Assembly: GCA_031372145.1 (NCBI GenBank)
Contig: JANMKR010000137.1
Span: 1 to 44,382 of the forward strand
Origin: CALMEC01 sp031372145
GTDB lineage: Bacteria > Actinomycetota > Thermoleophilia > Miltoncostaeales > Miltoncostaeaceae
Direction: 5' to 3'
Length of the DNA stretch: 44,382 bases
Part shown: positions 16,235-24,303 of the stretch, piece by piece
Numbering within the stretch: position 1 is the stretch's first letter
Layout of the letters: each line of letters starts with the position of its first letter
The notes under the pieces: model-generated
Database searches by the model: none
What the model saw: only the letters and a program-made list of their open reading frames with translations
Told to the model about the DNA's origin: nothing
Program-made: the position numbers and the translations under genes

Positions 16235-16307
16235 AAGGACGCAGTCTGGACCCATAGCTGTTCGATATGGATGCAGCGAGGACACAGCCCCCGAGGCGGA
16301 TGTTCCT
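16235..16307. repeat. Structured intergenic element, copy 2
   Basis: AAGGACGCAGTC (16235-16246) and GAGGACACAGCC (16278-16289) start 43 bases apart, exactly as in copy 1 at 7846. Between them CTG-GAC-CCATA pairs with TATGG-ATG-CAG (16246-16256 with 16266-16276): a hairpin in the same place as in copy 1 but with different bases. After the second repeat, GCC/GGC and GAGGA/TCCTC (16278-16308) form a second stem. The last 30 bases match copy 1 at 25 positions. It is unclear whether it acts as RNA, DNA site or remnant of a small mobile repeat. Confidence 0.55.
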
Positions 16308-16357
16308 CCGACAACGTCGACCGCGACGAGGCAGTCTGGTGGTTTCCGCTGGCCGGG

Positions 16358-17083
16358 CTATCCCGCGCGCCGGCACACGAACGCGACCTGTTGCTCGTGT
16401 ACCAGCGGGTTCAGCTCGGGTTCCGAGACCTCGAAGCCTGCTTCGATGAGCATCGTCCGCCAGCGCGCCCGTGGGAACAGCCCTTCGACGTGCCGTTCGT
16501 GCGCAACCTGAATGTCCCCGGTCGGTCCGCGGAACAGCAGCGCGTAGTCCACCACGTACGTCGTCGCGCCGGGTGCGGGCTCGTGGTTCCACGCCAGGTA
16601 CCGCGCCCGGCGCCCGTCCGCGCCGTCAGACCCGCCATGCTCGGTCCCGGCGACGAACGTCTCGTGGGTGAAATCAGGCGTGAACAGCGCCACGCCACCC
16701 GGTCGGGTGTGCACGTGCGCGGTCGCGATTGCCGCCTGCAGATCCGCCTCGGTCACCATGTAGGCGATCGCGTCGTGGACGAAGACCACATCGAACTGCC
16801 GTTCCAGCCGCATCGTGCGCATGTCGCCGACGATGTGCTCGCATTCCGGGTTGATGCCTGCGCTGACCGTGAGCATCTGGGGCGAGAGGTCGGTCAAGGT
16901 GCATGTGAACCGCGCTTTGAGATGTGACGCCGTGTTGCCACCGCCGCTTCCCAGCTCGAGCAACGTCTGCGCGAGCGGGCAGGCGTCCGTGACGAAGCGC
17001 TCGTAGTCCGCTGCCTCGTCGGCGTATTCGGACGGCGCGGTCAGCAGGTGAAACCAATCGGCGAACTCCCCGTACATCCGCAT
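16358..17083 (-). CDS. Class I SAM-dependent methyltransferase
   Basis: A 241-residue protein with the SAM motif ELGSGGGN at residues 43-50, the acidic position in TLTDLSPQML, GDMRTMRLERQFDVVFVHDAI, and a C-terminal beta region ending VAFVCRR. Starting residues MRMYGEFADWFHLLTAP resemble small-molecule methyltransferases that act on hydroxyl or amine groups. The substrate is unknown. AAGGA is 9 bases before the ATG at 17083. It is not in an operon; the structured repeat lies directly after its stop. Confidence 0.85.
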   Translation of the reverse strand: MRMYGEFADWFHLLTAPSEYADEAADYERFVTDACPLAQTLLELGSGGGNTASHLKARFTCTLTDLSPQMLTVSAGINPECEHIVGDMRTMRLERQFDVVFVHDAIAYMVTEADLQAAIATAHVHTRPGGVALFTPDFTHETFVAGTEHGGSDGADGRRARYLAWNHEPAPGATTYVVDYALLFRGPTGDIQVAHERHVEGLFPRARWRTMLIEAGFEVSEPELNPLVHEQQVAFVCRRAG

Positions 17084-17269
17084 GTCACGATCCTTGCAGG
17101 TGCATCAGCGCCGCGGTGGCGCCTGGTTCGACCATCTCGGTCGTCGCGTACCGGATGGACGTCCGCACGAACGACGCGATGGGGAAATCCGCCATCGGGC
17201 CGAACCGACTGACCTCCGGTGGGGCTACCGTCGTGGTATCCGGCACAACCAGATCCAAAGGGAGTTGGC

Positions 17270-17500
17270 GTGAGTTCGATATATGACCCGATTGACACGG
17301 TGCACTGGATGCTTGACGGTGTCCGCGGCGCCGTTCTGACCGAGACGACGATCGCCGATGGCGGCCGGCCCAAGAAGAAGACCAAGGCCCAACGCGAGGC
17401 CGACCGTCTGCGCTACGAGACGCTGTGCGAGGTCATCTGGAACGTCAGTGGCCGTCCTGAGCCACTCGAGGAGATGACGGAGCGCTTGCTTGCCGCGTAG
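17270..17500 (+). CDS. Small protein upstream of allophanate hydrolase
   Basis: A 76-residue protein with a GTG start supported by AAAGGGAG 5-12 bases upstream. It has a Pro/Lys patch (GGRPKKKTKAQREADRLR) followed by a helical tail (YETLCEVIWNVSGRPEPLEEMTERLL). No family recognised. It lies 27 bases before atzF on the same strand, so the two are probably cotranscribed. Other amidase-signature enzymes have small helical partner proteins, but there is no visible similarity to those here. TACCGT at 17226-17231 could be the -10 of the pair, with a leader of about 35 bases. Confidence 0.65.
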   Translation: MSSIYDPIDTVHWMLDGVRGAVLTETTIADGGRPKKKTKAQREADRLRYETLCEVIWNVSGRPEPLEEMTERLLAA

Positions 17501-17527
17501 CGATGTCGATGCGGTAAGCGGAGCCCT

Positions 17528-19159
17528 GTGACCGCGGTTGCCATGGATGGCGAGCCGCGTGTGTGGATCTCGCGCAGGTCGCAGACCGAGATCATCGCCG
17601 CTCGCAACTCGGCCGCCGGTCCACTCGCCGGTGTCACGGTCGGGGTCAAGGACAACATTGATGTCGCGGGCCTTCCGACCACGGCCGGGTGCCCGGAGTT
17701 CGCTTTCGCTCCGACTGCTGCGGCGCCGTGCGTGCGCCGTCTCGAGGCCGCCGGGGCGGTGGTCGTCGGCAAGACCAACATGGATCAGTTCGCGACCGGC
17801 CTGGTCGGCATCCGCTCGCCGTACGGTGCGCTGTCGAGCGTCGCCGACCCGAACGTCGTGTCCGGAGGGTCATCCTCGGGTTCGGCGGTCGCCGTTGCGC
17901 GCGGCGAGTGCGACATCGCCCTGGGGACCGATACCGCCGGGTCGGGACGCGTGCCCGCGGCCATGAACGGCATCGTCGGCCTCAAACCGACACGAGGCCG
18001 TGTCTCCAACACCGGCGTGGTTCCCGCCTGCCGCACGCTCGACACCGTCTCCGTGTTCGCGCGAACGGTCCGGGGCGCCCGGTTGGCGCTCGCGGCGATG
18101 CTGGATCCCGCTGACGGGCGATCGGCGACCGACGGGGCGTTGGCGCGACTGGCCGCCCCTCGGATCGGCGTGCCGATGGCGGATCAGCTGGAGTTCTACG
18201 GCGACGCTGAGGCGCCCGAGCTGTTTCGCACGGCGATCGAGCGTCTTCGCCGTCTCGGTGCCGCGATCGTCGAGATCGACTTCGCACCGTTCGCCGCCGC
18301 CGGTGGGTTGTTGTACGGCGGCCCCTGGGTCGCGGAGCGGTATGCAGCGGTCGGTCAGTTCTTGCGATCGCACAGGGACGCGACCCTGGATCCGATCGTG
18401 CGCGAGGTCATTCTCGCCGCATCGGATCTGTCGGCGGTCGATGCCTTCCGCGGCATCTACGAGCTGGCAGACCTCGTCGAGCAGGCACGGCCCACCTGGT
18501 CGCGGATCGATGTCCTGGCACTGCCGACCGTCGTGTTCGCGCCGACCCACGACGAGGTCGCGGACGATCCCCATGGGATCAACGCCAAGCTGGGCCTCTA
18601 CACCCGGTTCGCCAACCTGATGGATCTGTGCGCGATCTCGGTTCCGGCGGGCGTCTGGTCCGGTGGCGTGCCGTTCGGCCTGCAGATGGTCGCTCCGGCG
18701 ATGGACGACGCGTTTCTGTGCGACCTGGCCGAGCGATTCGAGCTGTCGGCCCAGGATGACTGGCGGGTCAAGCTCGCGGTCGTCGGCGCGCACCTGTCCG
18801 GTCAGCCGCTCAACCACGAGCTCACCGGTCGCGGTGCCCGCCCGGTCGCGTTGACCCGTACTGCCCGTGAGTACCGGTTGTTCCGGATGCCCGGTGGCGG
18901 CATCCCCAGGCCAGGGCTCGTGCACGCTCCGGGGGCTTCGGGCGTCGGCGCGATCGAGGTGGAGGTGTGGGAGCTCGACGCGGCCGCGTTCGGCAGCTTC
19001 GTCGCGCAGGTGGCGCCCCCGCTCGCGATCGGGACGGTGCAACTGAGCGACGGCGAGCAGGTCAAGGGATTCGTGTGCGAGCCACGCGCGTTGAGCGGGG
19101 CGCAGGAGATCACGACGTTGGGCGGCTGGCGCGCCTATCTCGACCGGGGGCTCAACTAA
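17528..19159 (+). CDS. atzF: Allophanate hydrolase
   Basis: Splits allophanate to ammonia and CO2, the second step of ATP-dependent urea degradation or the last step of s-triazine/cyanurate breakdown. The 543-residue product has an amidase-signature domain with Lys41 (GVKDN), the cis-Ser near 115 in GGSSSGSA, and nucleophile Ser139 in DTAGSGR. After residue about 435 it has the extra C-terminal domain typical of AtzF (YRLFRMPGGGIPRPGL, AIEVEVWELD, VKGFVCEP). No urea carboxylase or biuret hydrolase gene is in the window. GTG start at 17528. Its stop TAA shares bases with the stop of the convergent ABC permease (CTAA, 19156-19159). Confidence 0.92.
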   Translation: MTAVAMDGEPRVWISRRSQTEIIAARNSAAGPLAGVTVGVKDNIDVAGLPTTAGCPEFAFAPTAAAPCVRRLEAAGAVVVGKTNMDQFATGLVGIRSPYGALSSVADPNVVSGGSSSGSAVAVARGECDIALGTDTAGSGRVPAAMNGIVGLKPTRGRVSNTGVVPACRTLDTVSVFARTVRGARLALAAMLDPADGRSATDGALARLAAPRIGVPMADQLEFYGDAEAPELFRTAIERLRRLGAAIVEIDFAPFAAAGGLLYGGPWVAERYAAVGQFLRSHRDATLDPIVREVILAASDLSAVDAFRGIYELADLVEQARPTWSRIDVLALPTVVFAPTHDEVADDPHGINAKLGLYTRFANLMDLCAISVPAGVWSGGVPFGLQMVAPAMDDAFLCDLAERFELSAQDDWRVKLAVVGAHLSGQPLNHELTGRGARPVALTRTAREYRLFRMPGGGIPRPGLVHAPGASGVGAIEVEVWELDAAAFGSFVAQVAPPLAIGTVQLSDGEQVKGFVCEPRALSGAQEITTLGGWRAYLDRGLN

Positions 19160-19968
19160 GCGATCAGCCGGAGCGTGGTGCGCCAGATTGCGAGGCGCCA
19201 CATCAGGAGGCCGAAGCCCACGATCGCGCCGAGGTGGCCCAGGTCGACCCACCCCTGCCAGCCGAACGACGCGTGGCGAACGAGTTCGACGCAGTGGTGG
19301 AGTGGGTTGAACTGACCGGCGATCTGCGCCCACCGGGGCAGACCGTCGAGCGGGAAGTACGTGCCGGCCACGAGCACGACCGGCGTCTCCACCGTGCTTG
19401 TGACATACGAGAAGTGGTCGATGGACTTGAGCACCGCCGACACCAACACGCCGAACGCGGCCCATCCGAAGCCCGTGACGAACCCGATCAACGGGACCGT
19501 GAGCATCCACCACCTCGGGTCGAGGCCGAAGATCATCGCGACGACCAGCGGCACCGAGCCGTAGACGCCGGCGCGCGCGGACACCCACAACACTTCGGCG
19601 GTGACGAGCTCCTCGCAGTCGACGGGCGCCGCCAGGATCGCGTCGTAGGTGCGCTGGAACTCCCGCTTGACGAACGTTCCGAACATGGTCGCGAACACCG
19701 ACGCGAACATGATCGCCGTGGCGACCGTTCCCGTTCCGACGTACTCCACGTAGTCGAGGCCCTGGACCTTCGCGACCAGCGAGCCGAACCCGAAGCCGAA
19801 CGCGACGAGATAGATGGTCGGCTCGACGGTTGCCGAGAACGTGGTCGAGCGCCAGTACGACGAGAAGTTGATGATCTCGCGTACCAGCACGCCGGCCAGG
19901 GCAGGTCGTTCGAGTCGGCCGAGGCCCACCCGGCCGGAGGAGCGGAGTGATCCGGGTGCCGTGGTCAT
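19156..19968 (-). CDS. ABC-2 type transporter permease
   Basis: A 270-residue membrane protein with six hydrophobic segments, matching the ABC-2 permease (NodJ/DrrB) layout: REIINFSSYWRSTTFSATVEP before TM1, then EFQRTYDAILAAPVDCEELVTAEVLWVSARA, the conserved cytoplasmic coupling region, and GTYFPLDGLPRWAQIAGQFNPLHHCVELVR late in the chain, a typical ABC-2 C-terminal motif. It exports an unknown substrate together with the ATPase encoded just upstream, with which it overlaps by 4 bases. Confidence 0.9.
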   Translation of the reverse strand: MTTAPGSLRSSGRVGLGRLERPALAGVLVREIINFSSYWRSTTFSATVEPTIYLVAFGFGFGSLVAKVQGLDYVEYVGTGTVATAIMFASVFATMFGTFVKREFQRTYDAILAAPVDCEELVTAEVLWVSARAGVYGSVPLVVAMIFGLDPRWWMLTVPLIGFVTGFGWAAFGVLVSAVLKSIDHFSYVTSTVETPVVLVAGTYFPLDGLPRWAQIAGQFNPLHHCVELVRHASFGWQGWVDLGHLGAIVGFGLLMWRLAIWRTTLRLIA

Positions 19969-20939
19969 GCGATCTCCTCGCCGGTCAGCAGCACGAACAC
20001 GTCTTCGAGGTTGGCGGGGCGTCGCTCGCCCTCGGGCGCGGCGCCGTTGGTCACATCGAGCCCCAGCACCGTCACCGACGTCCCGGTCCGCCGGGTGCGG
20101 AAACCTGCGCCGACCGCGTCATGCTCGGCCTGCGACAGGCGCGCAGGCGGGCCGTAGATCTCGACCGCTTCGCTCCCGGCGTGCGTGGCCACCAGTTCGG
20201 CCGGCGGTCCAACCGCGACCGCCCGTCCGTTCGCCATGATGGTCACCGTGTCCGCGAGTCGTTCCGCCTCCTCGATGTAGTGGGTCGACATCAGGATTGA
20301 CACGCCCTGGGAGCGCAGATTGTCGATCAGCGCCCAGATCTCCTGGCGCACCTGCGGGTCCAGGCCCACGGTCGGCTCGTCCATCAACAAGAGCCGCGGC
20401 TGGTGCACGAGCGCTCGGGCGATGAGCAGGCGCCGTCGCATCCCGCCAGACAGGTCTTTGACCAACGCGTCCGCCCGGTCGCCGAGCCTGGCGATCTCCA
20501 ACGCCCGCTCCACCGCGTCTCGCCGTTTCGCACGGGCCACGCGGTAGAGGTAGGAGAACACGACCAGGTTCTGCCGGACCGTCAGCGTCGTGTCCAGGTT
20601 GTCGAGCTGCGGCACGACGCCCATCTCGGCGCGGGCCGACTTGGACTGCGCCGGAAGCGTGTAGCCCAGCACCTCGATGTCGCCCGCATCGGGGATCGCC
20701 TGCGCGGTCAGGAGCTTCATGGTCGTGCTCTTGCCCGCGCCGTTCGGTCCGAGCAGTCCGACGCACGTCCCTTCGGCCACGTCCAGGTCGAGTCCGTCGA
20801 CGGCGTGGATCGGGCCGAAGTGTTTCTGAATGCCCCGAAGGCGGATCGCCAGGGGCGGTTCGTGTTGGTCACGCGTCGGGATCTCGATCAACTCCGGTGG
20901 CATCGGGCGGGTGGGCGAATCGCCAATCGATGATGTCAT
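19965..20939 (-). CDS. ABC transporter ATP-binding protein (NodI/DrrA-like)
   Basis: A 324-residue ATPase: Walker A GPNGAGKST (64-72), Q-loop region MGVVPQLDNLD, signature LSGGMRRRL, Walker B LLLMDEPTVGLD and switch His in STHYIEE. A C-terminal extension of about 70 residues is typical of DrrA/NodI-type exporters. It pairs with the overlapping ABC-2 permease. Start taken at ATG 20939; ATG at codon 13 is an alternative. Substrate unknown; the neighbours give no hint. Confidence 0.92.
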   Translation of the reverse strand: MTSSIGDSPTRPMPPELIEIPTRDQHEPPLAIRLRGIQKHFGPIHAVDGLDLDVAEGTCVGLLGPNGAGKSTTMKLLTAQAIPDAGDIEVLGYTLPAQSKSARAEMGVVPQLDNLDTTLTVRQNLVVFSYLYRVARAKRRDAVERALEIARLGDRADALVKDLSGGMRRRLLIARALVHQPRLLLMDEPTVGLDPQVRQEIWALIDNLRSQGVSILMSTHYIEEAERLADTVTIMANGRAVAVGPPAELVATHAGSEAVEIYGPPARLSQAEHDAVGAGFRTRRTGTSVTVLGLDVTNGAAPEGERRPANLEDVFVLLTGEEIA

Positions 20940-21001
20940 CTCGAATACCGCGGGCGACCGGGATCCGTCATCCCACCGGTCAACTTTCGGATTCGGCGCT
21001 C

Positions 21002-21463
21002 CTACACGAGGGGTGTTGTCGACGGTTCCAACACGCGCTTGAGCAACGCCAGGTCTTTGGTGTTGGCCCGGCGCATGGCGCGGGCGATGAACGGCGCGAC
21101 CAGCTTGGAGAACCCCGACGGCGCGCCACGGTTGCGCAGGGTCATGTGTGTTCCGCCATCAACGCTGAGCCTCCATGTGTAGGTCGTCTCCATCGGAAAC
21201 GGCCCCTCGGATGTGCGCATCACGAGGCATTCGCCCGGTACGAGGTCGACCACCTCGTAGATGTAGTCAAGACGCTTGCCCAGGAACCGTGCGACGAATG
21301 CGATCCGTGAGCCGATCATGACCGGCGGCGGGGTCGTCCATTCGACCGCTGTGATGTTGACGTACCATTGTGGCGCATTCGTCGGATCGGCGGCGAATGC
21401 ACTGACATCGGCCGGCGGCCGGTCGATGAGGATGTCGGTCACGACGTCGACGCTCACGGGCAC
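21002..21463 (-). CDS. SRPBCC (polyketide cyclase-like) family protein
   Basis: A 153-residue protein of the START/SRPBCC fold: VVTDILIDRPPADVSAFAADPTNAPQW at the start (binding a hydrophobic ligand is expected), a central sheet ending VVDLVPGECLVMRTSEGPF, TYTWRLSVDGGTHMTLRNRG, and the long C-terminal helix (residues about 118-145). Ligand unknown. The GTG at 21463 follows directly after the stop of the broken permease-like ORF; a GTG two codons later is equally possible. It may be expressed with the two small genes upstream. Confidence 0.85.
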   Translation of the reverse strand: MPVSVDVVTDILIDRPPADVSAFAADPTNAPQWYVNITAVEWTTPPPVMIGSRIAFVARFLGKRLDYIYEVVDLVPGECLVMRTSEGPFPMETTYTWRLSVDGGTHMTLRNRGAPSGFSKLVAPFIARAMRRANTKDLALLKRVLEPSTTPLV

Positions 21464-21895
21464 CTATTCCTGTGGAGGATCGACCGCCAGCTCGCGCACC
21501 GGAGCGGCTCGTGGTCTTGGACGACGTGGCGCACGATGTAAAACGACCGAGATCGCGAGGATGGCACATGCAATGGCGATCTCACGGGTGCCGACATGGC
21601 CGGTGATGTCGAACCCGCCCGCCCCGACGACGAGAATGACGCTGAGCAGGACGGCCAGGCTCAGGGCGATCGGCACGAAGGCGCCGTGGACGCGCACCGG
21701 TCGTGCCAGTCCGGTTGATCGCGACGAAGCAGCACGAACGCCGCGAGCGTGAGGACGTGGGCGAGCACGTACCCCAGGTTCCCGGCGGCGAGGATTGCAA
21801 GGAGACCTGCCGGCCCCCCCGTTGGGGGTGGGCCAGTGCCTGCGGTCGAACAGGCCGACCGCGCCGTGCCCGAGGAACAGGTATCCCACGATCAC
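21464..21895 (-). pseudogene. Remnant or frame-damaged C-terminal part of an amino-acid-permease-like protein
   Basis: Hydrophobic coding sequence is split over two frames. From GTG 21895: VIVGYLFLGHGAVGLFDRRHW; then, only after removing one base from the run of seven C at 21814-21820, GLLAILAAGNLGYVLAHVLTL and AAFVLLRRDQPDW; then, only after adding one base near 21700, HRPVRVHGAFVPIALSLAVL and ILVVGAGGFDITGHVG up to the stop at 21464. The corrected reading has four membrane helices and looks like the last third of an APC-type permease (RRDxPDW-xRPVR-x-GAFVPI). No N-terminal part is nearby. Either a decayed fragment, or an intact small membrane protein with two sequencing errors. Confidence 0.5.
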
Positions 21896-22134
21896 TCGTT
21901 GGCGGTGTGGGCGTTCCAGTTTCGAAACGCGTCGAGCAGGGCCTCGCGTGCGTCGGGTTGGACACGGTCCTCGGTCAGGTGGCCCATCGCCGCCACGGTC
22001 TGGCGCATCTGGACGAGGTAGGTGCGGCAGGGCGGACACGCGGCGAGGTGCTCCTCGAAGCGCACCAACTCGGGCGTCGGCAGCACGCCCTCGAAGTAGT
22101 CGGTGACAAGCTCGACCAGCTCCGAGCACGACAT
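21892..22134 (-). CDS. Zinc-finger anti-sigma-like protein (zf-HC2)
   Basis: An 80-residue protein with Cys3, His29, Cys33 and Cys36 (FEEHLAACPPC), the H-x3-C-x2-C zinc site of zf-HC2 anti-sigma domains, which bind and hold extracytoplasmic-function sigma factors. It has no transmembrane part, so it would be a soluble anti-sigma factor, perhaps redox-controlled. No sigma-factor gene lies next to it, which is unusual. ATG 22134 is preferred; a GTG further upstream would add about 14 residues. Its stop overlaps the start of the next reading frame by GTGA. Confidence 0.75.
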   Translation of the reverse strand: MSCSELVELVTDYFEGVLPTPELVRFEEHLAACPPCRTYLVQMRQTVAAMGHLTEDRVQPDAREALLDAFRNWNAHTANE

Positions 22135-22255
22135 GAAGTCCCCCGGCGGTCCCTGCGCGGTGTCAGACCGCTCGGTCACCCGACGGACAATACGCCACCG
22201 CTCTGCGGCGCATGTCCGCGCGGTCGTCTGACGTGTGACGTGTGAAGCTACAGCC

Positions 22256-22942
22256 GTGGAACTCACTCACCTCCAGGGGCGCGAGGTCGTCAACCGTGAC
22301 GGACGACGCATCGGGAAGGTCGCCGATCTTGCGATCCAGATGTCCCTGGGGCACCCCGCGCTCACGCACATCCTCGTGCGTACGTCACCCAGGTCGACGA
22401 TGGTCATTCCGTGGTCGCGCGTCGGGGGGATCGACGACAGCCGGCTCGAGCTTCGTGACCCGGAGCCGGACGGAGACGCGACGATTCCCGACGACCTGTT
22501 GCTCCTGGGTCGCGACGTCCTCGATTGCCAGGTGTACGACGCCGCCGGAAAGCGCCTGGCGCGGGTGGGCGACGTTCGCCTGCAGGACGACGGGGGCACC
22601 GTGCGCGTCGTGGGGGTCGAAGTCGGCGCCGGGGTCGTGATGCGCCGTCTGGGGCTTGCGCGTCTTGCGCGGCGCCTGCACGAGGACCCCATCGACTGGA
22701 CTGATGTGCACTTGGCATCGGCTCGCGGGCACGCGCTGACGCTCAACGCGAAGCGCGTGCATCGCCTGACCCCGACCGACCTGGCCGAGCTCCTTGGTCA
22801 CCTTCCTGCCAACCGTGGCGCTGATCTGCTCGAAGGGCTTCCGCCGCCCATCGCCGCCGAGGCGCTCAGGCGCGCGCGGCGCTTTTCGAAATGGTTTCCC
22901 GGGCGCCATCGATACCACGCGATTCGGCGGCCGCGCCCGTGA
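22256..22942 (+). CDS. PRC-barrel protein with MgtE-N-like C-terminus
   Basis: A 228-residue cytoplasmic protein. Residues 1-75 (LTHLQGREVVNRDGRRIGKV, then THILVRT) and about 82-140 (LLLGRDVLDCQVYDAAGKRLARVGDV) are two PRC-barrel modules. The C-terminus (VHRLTPTDLAELLGHLPANR, then LLEGLPPPIAAEAL) resembles the repeated helices of the MgtE N-domain, which senses Mg2+. It overlaps the NRAMP-related gene by 4 bases (GTGA), so it is probably the cytoplasmic regulatory part of that transporter. GTG 22256 gives MELTHLQG, the normal PRC-barrel start. Confidence 0.8.
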   Translation: MELTHLQGREVVNRDGRRIGKVADLAIQMSLGHPALTHILVRTSPRSTMVIPWSRVGGIDDSRLELRDPEPDGDATIPDDLLLLGRDVLDCQVYDAAGKRLARVGDVRLQDDGGTVRVVGVEVGAGVVMRRLGLARLARRLHEDPIDWTDVHLASARGHALTLNAKRVHRLTPTDLAELLGHLPANRGADLLEGLPPPIAAEALRRARRFSKWFPGRHRYHAIRRPRP

Positions 22943-24156
22943 AGGTCCGCTGGCTTGCCCTGATTGCGGTCCTTGGTCCGGGTCTGCTCGCGGGACTCTC
23001 CGATGACGACCCTGCGGGGATCACCACATACTCGATCTTGGGAACGGACTACGGCTACCGTTTGTTGTGGGTGCTGCTGGTGTCGACCCTGGCGTTGATC
23101 GTCTTTCATGGGCTGGGTGCACGTCTGGGCGTCGCGACCGGGCAAGGGCTGATCGGACTCGTGCGCGAGCGCTACGGCGTACGGGTTGGCGCCGTCGGGC
23201 TCGTTGCGCTCGTCGCGGCCAACCTGGGAACGACCTGTGCGGAATTCGCGGGTGTGGCCGCCGCGTTCGAGCTGGCCGGCGTGTCGCGATACGTGAGCGT
23301 GCCGATCGCGGCGCTCGTGGTTTCGATGTTTGTGTTGAAGGGCAGCTTTCGGCGCATCGAACACATCCTGCTGGCACTCGCCGGGGTGTTCGCGGCATAC
23401 GTCGTGGCAGGTGTGCTCGCGCATCCGTCGTGGAGCGACGCCGGCCGGGGCCTGGTCGTGCCCAACCTGCCGTTCACACGCGATGCACTACTCGTCGCAA
23501 CCGCGACCGTGGGCACCACGCTGGCTCCATGGGGTCTTGCGTTCATCCAGTCGTACGTGGCCGACAAGCGACTCTCGCCCAAAGACATGGCGTACGAACG
23601 CATCGACGTGGTCGTCGGCGCGGTCCTGACCGGTGTCATCGGCGCGATGGTGGTCGTCGCGTGTGCCGCGACATTGCACCAGAGCGGTCGAAGCATCCAC
23701 GACGCCAAGGATGCGGCCGTCGCCCTCGAACCGCTGGCCGGCAGCCTGGCGGCCACCCTCTTTGCCGTCGGCCTGGTCGGCGCGGCCCTGATGGCAGCGT
23801 CGATCCTGCCACTCACCACCGCCTACTCCGTGTGTGAGGCGGTCGGGGTCGAAGCGACGCTCGACGATCCCGTCCGCGAGGCGCCGGTCTTCTACGGGAC
23901 GTTTGCAGTCGTCACGATCATCGCCGTCGCCATCGTCCTTGCGCCGGGGGCCGCGCTCATCCCGATCCTCTATCTGACCCAGGTGCTGAACGCGATCCTG
24001 CTGCTTCCGCTGATGGTGATGATCCTGGGCGTGGCACGTGATCGCACGCTCATGGGCACCCTCGTCATCGGACGCACAACGAGCGTCCTGGCGACGTTGT
24101 GCATCGCGCTCGTCGGCGCATGCGTTGCCGGCTTGGCGGTGCTTTCCGTCTGGTAG
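22939..24156 (+). CDS. NRAMP-related divalent-metal transporter
   Basis: A 405-residue protein with about eleven membrane helices and NRAMP order. In TM1 the usual DPGN is D24-P-A-G (SDDDPAGITTYS); in TM6 the usual MPH is A-P-W (GTTLAPWGLAF, near 191-201). The methionine that favours transition metals and the Asn of DPGN are thus both missing, as in NRAMP-related carriers thought to move Mg2+ (established for a few members; here inferred). The partner with MgtE_N-like helices fits Mg2+. GTG 22939 overlaps the partner's stop; an ATG 16 codons earlier lies within that gene. Confidence 0.85.
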   Translation: MKVRWLALIAVLGPGLLAGLSDDDPAGITTYSILGTDYGYRLLWVLLVSTLALIVFHGLGARLGVATGQGLIGLVRERYGVRVGAVGLVALVAANLGTTCAEFAGVAAAFELAGVSRYVSVPIAALVVSMFVLKGSFRRIEHILLALAGVFAAYVVAGVLAHPSWSDAGRGLVVPNLPFTRDALLVATATVGTTLAPWGLAFIQSYVADKRLSPKDMAYERIDVVVGAVLTGVIGAMVVVACAATLHQSGRSIHDAKDAAVALEPLAGSLAATLFAVGLVGAALMAASILPLTTAYSVCEAVGVEATLDDPVREAPVFYGTFAVVTIIAVAIVLAPGAALIPILYLTQVLNAILLLPLMVMILGVARDRTLMGTLVIGRTTSVLATLCIALVGACVAGLAVLSVW

Positions 24157-24265
24157 GAGAGGGTCGACGGAGCGATGTCGCCGTCGCCGGATTGGACGTT
24201 GTCTCCAACGGATCGTGTGCTGATCTCATGCCAATGCGCCGTACCGATTCGCACCTCGGTCGACC

Positions 24266-24271
24266 TACGCT
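24266..24271 (+). promoter_or_regulatory. -10-like TACGCT for narK
   Basis: TACGCT lies 32 bases before the narK ATG, in the 147-base gap after the NRAMP-related gene. Unlike the leaderless genes of the window, narK would have a leader of about 25 bases carrying a good ribosome site (GAAGGAG, 24292-24298). Confidence 0.35.
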
Positions 24272-24303
24272 CCCGATCGTCCGTTCTGTGGCGAAGGAGA
24301 CCG

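Noticed and set aside
16010..16357. tRNA or known riboswitch in the hairpin-rich gap
   Set aside because: No cloverleaf, T-loop or known riboswitch core could be matched; hairpins are simple stems.
17870..19588. Minus-strand open frame of about 570 codons
   Set aside because: Antisense to atzF and out of frame with the ABC permease; arginine-rich with no motifs.
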